Shown piece by piece: positions 44,071 to 55,822 of a stretch of DNA of 64,000 bases. This DNA comes from Promicromonospora sp. Populi (GTDB lineage: Bacteria; Actinomycetota; Actinomycetes; Actinomycetales; Cellulomonadaceae): positions 4,402,001-4,466,000 of the forward strand of contig NZ_CP163528.1 in the NCBI RefSeq assembly GCF_041081105.1, written 5' to 3'. The translations under genes and the position numbers were made by a program. Below the pieces are notes generated by a model that made no database searches, was not told where the DNA came from, and saw only the letters and a program-made list of their open reading frames with translations. How positions within the stretch are numbered: the first letter of the stretch is position 1; every line of letters begins with the position of its first letter.

Positions 44071-44133
44071 GGTTGTGGGCGCGATCGTTGCGCGCATATG
44101 CCCGTTCCAGGCGCAACGATCACGCCCACAACC
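44071..44133. terminator. Long inverted repeat between convergent genes
   Basis: Two 23-nt arms (44071-44093 and 44111-44133) match at 22 of 23 positions around a 17-nt loop. It sits between stops of convergent genes, so a bidirectional terminator is likely. The outer sequence GTTGTGGGCGCG also occurs at 7405-7416 after acpS. Confidence 0.7.
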
Positions 44134-44138
44134 TGCGG

Positions 44139-45299
44139 TCAGGAGGGGAGCGGGCGGCCCGTGCGCATCTCGTTGATCATGGCGCGCACCACGGGCACCA
44201 GGTCGCCGTCGTGCGCCGCGGCCACCGCCTGCTGCCGCTGGTAGGGGGCCCCGCCACGCAGGATGTCGCGCACCCCGGCCAGCTCCTCGGCGCAGCCGAG
44301 GCGCTGGGCCACCGGTTCGAGCTCGATCAGGAGCTTGCCGACCTGGTCGGCGAGCAGCCCCTGGCTGCCCTGGGCGTCGAGGATCACCGTGGCGTCCAGG
44401 CCGTACCGCGCCGCGCGGAACTTGTTCTCCTCGTGGAACCACGACGGCAGCACCGTCAGCTCCCGGCCCTCGTCGAGCTGGGTCGACAGGTGCTCGACCA
44501 GGCACTGCACGAGCGCCCCCAGCGCCAGGGCCTCCGTCAGGTTGGTCGGGGCGTCGCACACCCGGACCTCGAGCGTGCCGAACCGCGGCGACGGGCGTAC
44601 GTCCCAGTGGATCTCGCTGAACGCCTCGACCGCTCCGACCTCGACCATGTCGCCCGCGTAGGCCTCCAGGTCGGCCCACGTCTCGAAGGCGATGGGCAGG
44701 CCGGCGCTCGGGAGCTGCTGGAACAGCATGGCCCGGTTCGAGGCGTACCCCGTGTTCTCGCCCGCCCAGTACGGCGACCCGGCCGACAGGGCCTGCAGGT
44801 GCGGGAAGTAGCTCAGCAGCCCCCGCATCAGCGGCAGGGCCTTGTCCCGGTGCTCCACCCCGACGTGGACGTGCAGGCCCCAGATGAGCAGCTGCGCACC
44901 CCAGACCTTTGTCCGGTCCAGGATGCGGGCGTACCGCTCGTTGTCGGTGAGCTCCTGGTCGTCGGCGCGTGCGAACGGATGCGTGCCACCGCCCATCAGC
45001 TCGATGCCCAGGGGCTCTGTCACGGTGCGCAGGCGGTCCATGGTGCGCGTGAGGTCGGCTCCGGCATCGGCCACCGTGCGGCAGACGCCGGTGACCATCT
45101 CGACTGTGTTCTTCATGAACTCGCCGGTGACGTGCGAGCCGCCCTGCGCCTGGAGCGGGCTGCGCTCCAGCGCCTCGAGCACCTGCGGGGCGGTCTGGGT
45201 CAGCTCGCCGGTCGCGGGGTCGACGAGCGCGACCTCCCACTCGAGACCCACCGTCGAACGCGGAGACGCGCCGAAGCCGAGCTGCACCGGCGTGCTCAT
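44139..45299 (-). CDS. Carboxylate-amine ligase of the glutamate-cysteine ligase 2 (YbdK) family
   Basis: This 386-residue enzyme belongs to the GCS2 family, which makes gamma-glutamylcysteine weakly in E. coli YbdK and related ligations elsewhere. Visible blocks are GLEWEVALVD (ATP/Mg), GEFMKNTVEMVTGVC, LLIWGLHVHVGV, FGTLEVRVCD and ENKFRAARYGLDATVI. In actinobacteria such genes may serve thiol or peptide-ligation pathways; the true substrate is open. ATG 45299 overlaps the stop of the upstream methyltransferase gene by 4 nt, so the two form one translation-coupled unit. Confidence 0.88.
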   Translation of the reverse strand: MSTPVQLGFGASPRSTVGLEWEVALVDPATGELTQTAPQVLEALERSPLQAQGGSHVTGEFMKNTVEMVTGVCRTVADAGADLTRTMDRLRTVTEPLGIELMGGGTHPFARADDQELTDNERYARILDRTKVWGAQLLIWGLHVHVGVEHRDKALPLMRGLLSYFPHLQALSAGSPYWAGENTGYASNRAMLFQQLPSAGLPIAFETWADLEAYAGDMVEVGAVEAFSEIHWDVRPSPRFGTLEVRVCDAPTNLTEALALGALVQCLVEHLSTQLDEGRELTVLPSWFHEENKFRAARYGLDATVILDAQGSQGLLADQVGKLLIELEPVAQRLGCAEELAGVRDILRGGAPYQRQQAVAAAHDGDLVPVVRAMINEMRTGRPLPS

Positions 45300-46564
45300 A
45301 CGGATCCCAGGGGTTCGACGAAGAGCACCTTTTGGTCGCCTGCTACGCGTGTGAGCACGATCGTCGCCTCCTCGGTCCCGGTGAGCACCAGCTGCTTGCG
45401 AAGTTGTTCGGGTACCACCGCGGTGCCTCGCTTCTTGATAGTGATCCGCCCGACGTCGCGGTCGCGGAGGTACGCCTTGAGCCGCTTCAGGCTGAACGGC
45501 ATCGTGTCGAGCACCCGGTAGCCGGTGGCGATCGGGGCCGGGGCGCCGGCCGCCTCCGTGGGCCGGGCCGACGGCAGGTCGGCGAGGTCGTCGGTCGTGA
45601 TGTAGGCGATGGTCGGGTCGACCAGGCGTCCGCCCAGCTCGGCGGCGGCCTGGGCGACGAGCCCGGCGCGGATGACCGCGCCGTCGGGCTCGTAGAGATA
45701 CTGCCCGACGGCGCCGACGTCCGGCGCGGTCTCGTCCCCCCGGACGGTGCGGCTGAGCGTGTGCTCCTTGCCGTCGTCGTCCGTGAACGTGCGCAGCACG
45801 AGTGCCGAGCGTCCAGGACCGTCGGGCGCGAGCGGGCCGAACCAGAGCCCGGCCTCGACCACGTCGCCGTTTACCGAGACCCACTGCGTCTCGGCGTCGT
45901 CGGGCAGCCCGTCGTGCGCGATGCCCGGGCCCACCTTGATGCCGATGGCGGCAACCGTCTCGCGCAGCGCCCAGACGGCGTCGAGCGGCGGTTCGTAGGC
46001 GCGCGGGTCGAAGACGCGGCGGCTGCGGGCGCCGGCGCCGCCCCCGACCCGGCGGGCCGGGTCGGCATAGACGCCCTCGACGCCCTCGGCCCGTAGGTCG
46101 AGCTTGAGGCCGTCGGCATGGCGGACGTCCGCCTCGGGGAAGTGGCGGAGGTTCCACTGCGCGATGGCGGCGGTGCACTCGTCCAGGTCGGTGGCGACCA
46201 CGCGGAGCCCGGTCCCGGCGAACGCGAGGGAGTCGGCGCCGATGCCGCAGGTGAGGTCGGCGAGCGCGGTGACGCCCGCGTCGAGGTAACGGCGGGCGTG
46301 CAGCGCCGCCACCACGAGCCGCGTGGCCTGCTCCAGGCCGTCCGCGGTGAAGAGCATGCCGTCCGCGAAGTCGCCGAACTTGGCCCGCGCCCGGGCACGC
46401 AGCCGGGACTGGGTCACCACCGCTGCGGCAAGATCTGATGCGACGCCCTTGGTACGCAGGGTCGTGACGGTCTTCATGGCGTGTCGCTCGTCATAGGGCG
46501 GGAGAGCGCCTAGCAGGGCCCAGCCGTCGGGGCTGAGCAGTTTGCTCAGAATCGCCGCATCCAT
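45296..46564 (-). CDS. Class I SAM methyltransferase with C-terminal THUMP-like domain
   Basis: This 422-residue protein contains a Rossmann methyltransferase with motif I ALADLTCGIGADSLAFAG (about 100-117), VVATDLDECTAAIAQWNLRH (motif II) and VEGVYADPARR, a DPPR-like active-site motif. The C-terminal part, YRVLDTMPFSLKRLKAYL and GRITIKKRGTAVVPEQLRK, is the THUMP-like domain of actinobacterial homologues. A nucleic acid substrate is likely by family but unproven. It is translationally coupled to the downstream ligase gene. Confidence 0.87.
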   Translation of the reverse strand: MDAAILSKLLSPDGWALLGALPPYDERHAMKTVTTLRTKGVASDLAAAVVTQSRLRARARAKFGDFADGMLFTADGLEQATRLVVAALHARRYLDAGVTALADLTCGIGADSLAFAGTGLRVVATDLDECTAAIAQWNLRHFPEADVRHADGLKLDLRAEGVEGVYADPARRVGGGAGARSRRVFDPRAYEPPLDAVWALRETVAAIGIKVGPGIAHDGLPDDAETQWVSVNGDVVEAGLWFGPLAPDGPGRSALVLRTFTDDDGKEHTLSRTVRGDETAPDVGAVGQYLYEPDGAVIRAGLVAQAAAELGGRLVDPTIAYITTDDLADLPSARPTEAAGAPAPIATGYRVLDTMPFSLKRLKAYLRDRDVGRITIKKRGTAVVPEQLRKQLVLTGTEEATIVLTRVAGDQKVLFVEPLGSV

Positions 46565-46689
46565 GGGAAGATCTTTCCACGTTTGTCCTGGTCATGACGA
46601 GTGACGCGACACACCTTTTGGTAGAGATGGCGAGATTTCGGTGTGCGGTTCGCGCGGCGGTCGCTCGGCCTGTGACATGGTCCCCACCA

Positions 46690-46716
46690 TTGGCACTCGC
46701 CTTGACCGAGTGCTAG
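46690..46716. promoter_or_regulatory. CIRCE operator (HrcA site) of groES
   Basis: TTGGCACTC, 9 nt, GAGTGCTAG: both 9-nt arms match the CIRCE consensus TTAGCACTC-N9-GAGTGCTAA except for the third base of the left arm and the last base of the right. The remaining DNA in 46565-46899 carries the promoter and a long leader, no gene. Confidence 0.92.
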
Positions 46717-46730
46717 CGCCGACCTAGATT
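46702..46730 (+). promoter_or_regulatory. groES promoter overlapping CIRCE
   Basis: TTGACC (46702-46707), a 17-nt spacer and TAGATT (46725-46730). The -35 lies in the centre of CIRCE, so HrcA binding would block polymerase. The predicted leader is about 165 nt. Confidence 0.75.
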
Positions 46731-46899
46731 TGGGGGTGTTCGCCGCTGTGGCATCCCGGATCTCCGGGTGCGCGGCGGAGGACCCAGACGTTCGTGCCCG
46801 CCGGCACCCGCGACGACGGCGGACGGTCGAACGTTCGAGCCACTTCAAGTCAACCAAGCAGCTGATCTCTCGATCCGCTCATGAAAGAGGAGGTCCGAC

Positions 46900-47196
46900 G
46901 TGTCGGTCCCCATCAAGCCGCTCGAGGACCGGATCGTCGTCAAGGCTCTCGAAGCCGAGACCACGACCGCTTCCGGCCTGGTCATCCCGGACACCGCCAA
47001 GGAGAAGCCCCAGGAGGGCGAGGTTCTGGCCGTTGGCCAGGGCCGCATCGACGACAACGGCAACCGTGTGCCGCTGGACGTCACCGTCGGTGACAAGGTG
47101 ATCTACTCCAAGTACGGCGGCACCGAGGTCAAGTACGCGGGTGAGGACTACCTGATCCTCTCGGCCCGCGACATCCTCGCCGTGGTCGTGAGCTGA
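46900..47196 (+). CDS. groES: Co-chaperonin GroES
   Basis: GroES caps the GroEL folding chamber. The 98-residue protein begins [20 protein letters not shown], has the mobile loop [17 protein letters not shown] (about 22-38) and ends [16 protein letters not shown] 46900 follows AAAGAGGAGG. CIRCE and a heat-shock-type promoter lie upstream. No groEL follows: a strong terminator comes 24 nt after the stop, and the next gene is a convergent whiB. The chaperonin must be encoded elsewhere. Confidence 0.97.
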   Translation: MSVPIKPLEDRIVVKALEAETTTASGLVIPDTAKEKPQEGEVLAVGQGRIDDNGNRVPLDVTVGDKVIYSKYGGTEVKYAGEDYLILSARDILAVVVS

Positions 47197-47220
47197 CCTC
47201 AGCTCACGCCGGACAGTAGG

Positions 47221-47256
47221 ACGAGGGCCCCGCACCATCTGGTGCGGGGCCCTCGT
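47221..47256. terminator. Strong terminator after groES
   Basis: A perfect 16-bp stem (ACGAGGGCCCCGCACC and complement) with loop ATCT, followed by a short T-rich stretch. It also serves the convergent whiB gene. Confidence 0.92.
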
Positions 47257-47320
47257 TGTTCGGTCCAGAGATTGTTCAGACTTGTTCAGGCTTCGGGTTG
47301 ACTAGGCCTCGGGTTCTTGA

Positions 47321-47608
47321 CTAGGCAGAGACGGACTTGCCGGCCAGGATCGCCGAGCGCTCGTCCTCGCTGAGCCCGCCCCACACGCCGTACGGCTCAC
47401 GGACGCGGAGCGACTGCTCACGGCACTGCATCATCACAGGGCAGGAGCGGCAGATCGCCTTCGCGGCCTCGGCTCGCCTGCGTCGGGTTGATCCACGCTC
47501 ACCTTCGGGGTGGAAGAACAGTGTGTCGTCTGCGTCGCGGCACGTGCCCTGGTACTGCCATTCCCACAGCTCCATCACCGGACCGGGAAGCCTTGAGATC
47601 TCCGTCAT
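47321..47608 (-). CDS. WhiB-family iron-sulfur regulator (WhiD/WhiB3-like)
   Basis: Wbl proteins carry a 4Fe-4S cluster and bind the principal sigma factor to steer transcription in response to redox or NO. The 95-residue protein has the four cysteines Cys23, Cys53, Cys56 and Cys62 (C-x29-C-x2-C-x5-C), the GVWGG turn (74-78) and a basic C-terminal end. The N-terminal ELWEWQYQGTCRDADDTLFF and HPEGERG segments resemble WhiD/WhiB3, whose Streptomyces gene also lies between groESL and guaB. ATG 47608 is backed by a consensus promoter and leaderless spacing. Confidence 0.92.
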   Translation of the reverse strand: MTEISRLPGPVMELWEWQYQGTCRDADDTLFFHPEGERGSTRRRRAEAAKAICRSCPVMMQCREQSLRVREPYGVWGGLSEDERSAILAGKSVSA

Positions 47609-47615
47609 GTCGAAC

Positions 47616-47644
47616 AACCTACAAGTTGTGCAGAAGTTGTTCAA
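47616..47644 (-). promoter_or_regulatory. whiB promoter with direct repeat in the spacer
   Basis: Minus strand: TTGAAC, 17-nt spacer, TAGGTT, then 7 nt to the ATG. Two copies of ACAACTT, 11 nt apart (one helical turn), fill the spacer and could be an activator site. Confidence 0.75.
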
Positions 47645-47799
47645 GGGGCAGTTTTCTCCGATGCGGCGCGAATCGGGTCGGCGGCAAGCGCGTCAGGCCT
47701 GACCGGATTTGTTCCACTGTGAGGTGAAAACGACCGAGATCGGCGGCACGCCGGGTTTCGCAGTGGCGCGGAGAGGGCCAGGTCGGCAGAATCAAGACC

Positions 47800-49026
47800 A
47801 TGACATCTCCGCGGCCTGCCCAAAGCTCGGGCGGGTCACGTACTTCGAGCCCCGGACTGGCCGTCGCTGCGGTGGCCAAACGCCTCGGGGTGGCTCCCGC
47901 CACCCTGCGCACCTGGGACCGCCGCTACGGACTCGGCCCATCGGGCCGTACAGCTGGATCGCACCGCCGTTACACGCCGGACGACGTAGCCCGGCTGCTC
48001 GTGATGCGCCGGCTCACCCTGGAGGGTGTCGCGCCCGTGGACGCCGCCCGGGCAGCGGTCGAGGCCGGGGACGCGGAGCTCCAGGACGCCGCCAGGTCCG
48101 CCCTGGCGCTGCCCACGGTGCGAGTGCAGGGCGAGCCGGAACTTGAGGAGCCCGAGTTCGAGGAGAAGTTCCTCGGCACCGTCGAGGCCCCCGGGTCCGA
48201 AGGGGCACCGGTCGGCTCGGGGCAGAACGGCCGCACAGCTCCGGCGTCGGGCAGCGAGAGCACTGAGGAGCCGCGCGGGCGGGCGCGCCTGCGCGCCCTG
48301 CCCGGCGGGGCGGCAGGCGGAGACGCCCCGTCCGCGACCGGGTCGCGGACGGCATCGTCCCCCGCGCCGACGTCGGGCCGGGTGTCCGCACTGGTCGACG
48401 CCGCCCTGGCCTACAGCCGGACCGCCTGCGACAACCTGCTCGTGCTGGGTCCCGACGGCGACCCGGCCACCTGGTGGACCGAGCTCGTGGAGCCGGCCTG
48501 GCTGCGGCTGTCCGAGCGCACCGTCCTCGCCGGGCCTGGCGAGATGCCCGAGGTGGTGCTCGCGACCTCCGCCCTGCGCGCGCTGCGCAACTACACCGAG
48601 GAGTTCGAGCGGGTGATGGTCGAGGCGGGCGGCCCACCGGCCAACCACCCGAGCCGGATGCGCAAGATCGTCCTGGTGTTCGCTGCTCCCGACGAGGTGG
48701 TGCCGCTGTCCGCGCACGCGCTCGCCGCGGCGCTGGCGGCGCAGGGTTCGATGGCGCGGATCGTCACGGGTCCCGCGAGCACCCACCGCTCGGTCGAGCT
48801 GGTCACCATGGTCCGCCCGACGGCGGTGGTGCTGGCCACGACGCAGAACAAGCCGGACCTCGACGTCGTGCACGCGGTGAACGAGAGCTATCCGGACCTG
48901 CCGATCTTCGTGGGGCTGCGGGCCGATGCGGCGGCGACGGAGCTGCCGTTCGGGCCCAAGGTGCAGCGGGTGCGCTCGTTCACCGGGCTGCTGCACGAGG
49001 TGCTGGCCGTCATCAAGGCGAGGTGA
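47800..49026 (+). CDS. MerR-family transcriptional regulator with B12-binding-like domain
   Basis: The 408-residue protein has an N-terminal MerR winged helix at about 24-85 (AVAKRLGVAPATLRTWDRRY, SHRRYTPDDVARLLVMRRL). A disordered Pro/Glu/Ser/Gly linker spans about 100-195. The C-terminal half has a cobalamin-binding-like fold (RKIVLVFAAPDEVVPLSAHA, RPTAVVLATTQNKPDLDVV). The DxHxxG cobalamin motif is absent, so light or B12 sensing as in CarH is unlikely. It precedes guaB by 67 nt, as in other actinobacteria. Targets unknown. Confidence 0.87.
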   Translation: MTSPRPAQSSGGSRTSSPGLAVAAVAKRLGVAPATLRTWDRRYGLGPSGRTAGSHRRYTPDDVARLLVMRRLTLEGVAPVDAARAAVEAGDAELQDAARSALALPTVRVQGEPELEEPEFEEKFLGTVEAPGSEGAPVGSGQNGRTAPASGSESTEEPRGRARLRALPGGAAGGDAPSATGSRTASSPAPTSGRVSALVDAALAYSRTACDNLLVLGPDGDPATWWTELVEPAWLRLSERTVLAGPGEMPEVVLATSALRALRNYTEEFERVMVEAGGPPANHPSRMRKIVLVFAAPDEVVPLSAHALAAALAAQGSMARIVTGPASTHRSVELVTMVRPTAVVLATTQNKPDLDVVHAVNESYPDLPIFVGLRADAAATELPFGPKVQRVRSFTGLLHEVLAVIKAR

Positions 49027-49081
49027 CACACGCCTCGGTCGGGCATCACTGCCCGGCCAGGATCTGGGGTGGCGCGGGCCG

Positions 49082-50608
<1,527 letters not shown>

Positions 50609-50611
50609 CCG

Positions 50612-52533
<1,922 letters not shown>

Positions 52534-53172
52534 ATGAAGAACCGCACCAAGCTTGTCGTCGCCGTCGTCGTCACCGCAGCGGTCGCCGTGCCCGGCACCG
52601 CCTACGCCGCCTCAAGGGTCTTCAGGCCTAATCCCGACCGGGCCCACTCGTTCGTCACTGGGGACACCCCGCTCATCGCCGACGGTGTGGCCGTCGGCAA
52701 GAACGTCTCCTGGTACAAGTCCTCGGGCCTCGGCCCGGCCGCGAGCAACACCGCGCCCGGGGCGTCCGCGGAGGAGCGCTACATCCCGACCGACGTCTTC
52801 CCGGGTGGTGAGCTGTCCGACGGCGTGACCCTCACCGAGGCCCAGGGCATCAACGCCCTCACCCGCATCGGCGCGAACCTGGAGCGGGCCGGTCTGGACT
52901 ACGACGACGTCATCTCCATGCGCGTGTTCCTGCAGAACCCCGACGGGGAGGAGGAGATGGACTTCGCCGGGTGGAACCGGGCCTACCGGCAGTTCTTCGC
53001 CAACACGAACCTGGCCACCGGGGACGTGCTCGACGTCCAGCTCGGGTCGGTGACCACCGAGCCGATGGTCGTCAACGAGGCGCGCCCGTCGCGCTTCGCC
53101 CTGGAGGTCGAGAACCTGCCGGTGGACGGATGGCTCGTCGAGGTCGAGGTCGACGCCGTGTACCGGCGCTGA
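52534..53172 (+). CDS. Exported RidA/YjgF-family protein
   Basis: This 212-residue protein has a signal peptide (KNRTKLVVAVVVTAAVAVPG then TAYA-AS, about 1-26), followed by a Rid domain: FVTGDTPLIADGVAVGKNVS, EAQGINALTRIGANLERAGL, YDDVISMRVFLQNPDGEEEM, RFALEVENLPVDGWLVEVEV. Rid proteins are normally cytoplasmic imine or enamine deaminases. Export and the divergent amine oxidase suggest extracytoplasmic imine hydrolysis; the substrate Arg of RidA proper is not obvious at the expected place, so activity is unproven. ATG 52534 has AGGAGGAG 4 nt upstream. Confidence 0.82.
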   Translation: MKNRTKLVVAVVVTAAVAVPGTAYAASRVFRPNPDRAHSFVTGDTPLIADGVAVGKNVSWYKSSGLGPAASNTAPGASAEERYIPTDVFPGGELSDGVTLTEAQGINALTRIGANLERAGLDYDDVISMRVFLQNPDGEEEMDFAGWNRAYRQFFANTNLATGDVLDVQLGSVTTEPMVVNEARPSRFALEVENLPVDGWLVEVEVDAVYRR

Positions 53173-53185
53173 GCCGGGCGGCCGG

Positions 53186-53908
53186 TCAGGCGCCGGCCGC
53201 GTGCAGCACCGGCCACGCACCGGACGCGCCGGGGCCGTCCAGCCCCTGCTCGCGGCGCCACTCGTTGAAGCTCACGGCCCACTGGCGGTGCGCGCCGATC
53301 TGCTGCTGGTGCAGGTCCGCCAGGGACATGCGTTCCAGCAGCGGGAACCGGCGGGCGAGCGCCTCCAGCACGTCGAGCGTCGCGAGCACGTCGACCTCGG
53401 CGGTGTGCAGGTCGCCGTCGGACACGACGCCGTACCACTGCGTCAGGTCGCCGAGGCGACGCTTGCCCGGGCGGTACCGGTCCAGCCAGCGGTCGATGAC
53501 CAGCGGGTCCACCACCGGTTCCACCGGGCGGCCCAGGCGCTGCGGGAGGGTCTTGAGCCCGTGGCGCAGGAGCTCCGCGTCGAGGATGGAGAGGTCGAAC
53601 GCCGCGTTGTAGGCGACCACGGGCACGCCATCGGCCAGCTGGGTGGCGAGCGCGGTAGCGATCTCCTCGAGGGCCTCCCGCGGCTGGACGCCGTGGGCGC
53701 GCGCATGCTCGGTGGAGATGCCGTGGATGGCCGCGGCCTCCTCGGGGATCTCCACACCCGGATCCATCAGCCAGGTGCGGACATCGGTACCCACACCGGG
53801 CGTGCGCAGCACGAGGGCTGCCGTGACGATCCGGTCGCCGGTGACGTCCACCCCTGTGGTCTCGGTGTCGAAGCCCAGCAGCGGCCTGTTGATCCAGGTC
53901 TCGTTCAT
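53186..53908 (-). CDS. DnaQ-like DEDDh 3'-5' exonuclease
   Basis: This 240-residue exonuclease has motif I GFDTETTGVD (Asp14, Glu16), motif II VAYNAAFDLSILDAELLR and motif III HTAEVDVLATLDVL with the general-base His. It may act in proofreading, repair or RNA turnover; many actinobacteria carry such standalone epsilon-like proteins. ATG 53908 has GGGAGGA 5 nt upstream. It converges with the RidA-like gene, 13 nt between stops. Confidence 0.9.
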   Translation of the reverse strand: MNETWINRPLLGFDTETTGVDVTGDRIVTAALVLRTPGVGTDVRTWLMDPGVEIPEEAAAIHGISTEHARAHGVQPREALEEIATALATQLADGVPVVAYNAAFDLSILDAELLRHGLKTLPQRLGRPVEPVVDPLVIDRWLDRYRPGKRRLGDLTQWYGVVSDGDLHTAEVDVLATLDVLEALARRFPLLERMSLADLHQQQIGAHRQWAVSFNEWRREQGLDGPGASGAWPVLHAAGA

Positions 53909-54079
53909 GGTGTCCTCCCTGCTCGTCCGGGTTTTCTGTGCCTGCGTACCGCGATGTGCACCACGGCAGGTACGGCCCCCGGTGCGTCCACGGAGAACCT
54001 TGCCACCGGTATCTGACACTCCCGTCCGACCCGCCGGGACGCATCACCGGATGCGGCGCGCTGTGTCAGGTCCGATGGG

Positions 54080-54085
54080 TAGGCT
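54080..54085 (+). promoter_or_regulatory. -10 box of guaB3, leaderless type
   Basis: TAGGCT lies 6 nt before GTG 54092. Confidence 0.5.
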
Positions 54086-54091
54086 TGGCGG

Positions 54092-55216
54092 GTGAGCAAC
54101 GAGATCGAGATCGGACGCGGCAAGCGCGGGCGGCGCGCCTATTCCTTCGACGACATCGCGGTGGTGCCTTCCCGGCGCACGCGCGACCCGAAGGACGTCT
54201 CGGTCGGCTGGCAGATCGACGCGTACCACTTCGACCTGCCGATCGTCGCGGCTCCGATGGACTCCGTGATGAGCCCGGACAGCGCCGTCGCGCTGGGCCG
54301 GTTCGGCGGACTCGGCGTGCTCGACCTCGAAGGCTTGTGGACCCGCTACGAGTCGCCCGAGCCGCTGCTCGCCGAGATCGCGGCGCTGCCCGCCGGCGAG
54401 GTGACGCACCGCATGCAGGCGATCTACTCCGAGCCCATCAAGCCCGAGCTGATCACGCAGCGGCTCAAGGAGATCCGGGCCGCTGGCGTGACGGTCGCGG
54501 GTGCGCTCACCCCGCAGCGCACGCAGGAGTTCTACAAGACGGTGGTCAACGCCGGCGTCGACCTGTTCGTCATCCGCGGCACCACGGTCTCGGCCGAGCA
54601 CGTCTCGGGCAATGCCGAGCCGCTCAACCTCAAGCGGTTCATCTACGAGCTGGACGTCCCGGTCGTCGTCGGCGGCGCCTCGACGTACACCGCCGCGCTG
54701 CACCTGATGCGCACGGGCGCGGCGGGCGTGCTGGTCGGGTTCGGCGGCGGTGCCGCCCACACCACGCGGGTCAGCCTCGGCATCCACGCGCCCATGGCCA
54801 CCTCGGTGGCCGACGTCGCCGCGGCCCGCCGCGATTACCTCGACGAGTCCGGCGGCCGCTACGTGCACGTCATCGCCGACGGCGGCGTGGGCCACTCCGG
54901 CGACATCGTCAAGGCGGTGGCCTGCGGCGCGGACGCCGTCATGCTCGGCGCCGCGCTCGCGCGCGCCGGCGAGGCGCCCGGCCAGGGCTTTCACTGGGGT
55001 CCCGAGGCGCACCACCCGCAGCTGCCGCGCGGCGAGCGCGTCGCGGTGGGTTCGGTGGGCACGCTCGAGGAGATCCTCTTCGGGCCCGGCAAGCAGGCCG
55101 ACGGCACGCTGAACCTCGTGGGTGCCCTCCGGCGCGCCATGGCCACGACCGGCTACTCCGACCTCAAGGAGTTCCAGCGGGTCGAGGTTGTCGTGTCGCC
55201 GTACCAACCACGGTGA
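54092..55216 (+). CDS. guaB3: GuaB3-family IMP dehydrogenase-like protein
   Basis: This 374-residue TIM-barrel protein of the actinobacterial GuaB3 family starts RRAYSFDDIAVVPSRRTRDP and has no CBS modules. Where GuaB has GPGSICTTR, it reads GFGGGAAHTTRVSLG, so the catalytic Cys is replaced by His. ADGGVGHSGDIVKAVACGAD is the phosphate-binding loop. Its biochemical role in actinobacteria is not settled; IMPDH chemistry by the normal Cys adduct is ruled out if the alignment is right. Its stop overlaps the next gene (GTGA). Confidence 0.92.
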   Translation: MSNEIEIGRGKRGRRAYSFDDIAVVPSRRTRDPKDVSVGWQIDAYHFDLPIVAAPMDSVMSPDSAVALGRFGGLGVLDLEGLWTRYESPEPLLAEIAALPAGEVTHRMQAIYSEPIKPELITQRLKEIRAAGVTVAGALTPQRTQEFYKTVVNAGVDLFVIRGTTVSAEHVSGNAEPLNLKRFIYELDVPVVVGGASTYTAALHLMRTGAAGVLVGFGGGAAHTTRVSLGIHAPMATSVADVAAARRDYLDESGGRYVHVIADGGVGHSGDIVKAVACGADAVMLGAALARAGEAPGQGFHWGPEAHHPQLPRGERVAVGSVGTLEEILFGPGKQADGTLNLVGALRRAMATTGYSDLKEFQRVEVVVSPYQPR

Positions 55217-55692
55217 GCGCGACGACCGGCGGCAAGCCGCTCGCCCCCGTCCTCGCCGCGGCCCCCGCGGCCGACGGTGAGTTCGTCGAGATCACCGATG
55301 CCGACGTCGACCAGGTCGTCGAGCTGTGGCGGGCCTGCGGGCTGACCCGGCCGTGGAACGACCCGCACCTCGATATCACCGACGCCCGAGCGGGCGACAC
55401 GTCGACCATCCTGGTCGCGCGCGCCGACGGCCGGGTGACCGCTTCCGCGATGGCCGGCCACGACGGGCACCGCGGCTGGCTCTACTACGTGGCCGTAGCG
55501 CCCGAGCTGCGGAGCACTGGCCTGGGCCGGGCGGCCGTCGTCGCCGCGGAGGCCTGGCTGGTCGCGCGCGGCGCACGCAAGATCCAGCTCATGGTGCGGA
55601 CCGCCAACACGGACGTGCTCAGCTTCTACGAGCGACTGGGCTACGCCGACCAGGAGTGCACGGTGCTCGGGCGTTGGGTCGAGTCCGACTGA
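55213..55692 (+). CDS. GNAT-family N-acetyltransferase (YpeA-like)
   Basis: This 159-residue acetyltransferase has VVELWRACGLTRPWNDPHLD near the N-terminus, typical of the YpeA subgroup. The acetyl-CoA loop is YYVAVAPELRSTGLGRAAVV, and MVRTANTDVLSFYERLGY follows. The GTG start overlaps the guaB3 stop by 4 nt, so it is the second gene of that operon. The substrate is unknown. Confidence 0.88.
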   Translation: MSATTGGKPLAPVLAAAPAADGEFVEITDADVDQVVELWRACGLTRPWNDPHLDITDARAGDTSTILVARADGRVTASAMAGHDGHRGWLYYVAVAPELRSTGLGRAAVVAAEAWLVARGARKIQLMVRTANTDVLSFYERLGYADQECTVLGRWVESD

Positions 55693-55809
55693 GGTGCTCC
55701 GCTGGGTGCTCCGTCGAGGCCTGCCAGCAAGCCCGTTACCAGCCCCGACAGACTCTCCCTGAAAGTCAGTTTCACACACCTATCGATACGTGGTGCAGGG
55801 TTTTGCGCG

Positions 55810-55815
55810 TAGGGT
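55810..55815 (+). promoter_or_regulatory. -10 box of the aldehyde dehydrogenase gene, leaderless type
   Basis: TAGGGT lies 7 nt before ATG 55823. This spacing is the main reason to prefer ATG 55823 over GTG 55790. Confidence 0.5.
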
Positions 55816-55822
55816 GACCGCC

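Noticed and set aside
47293..47326. Imperfect direct repeat (TCGGGTT..TGACTAGGC) at the end of whiB
   Set aside because: Only two diverged copies of about 15 nt; likely a local duplication without clear function.
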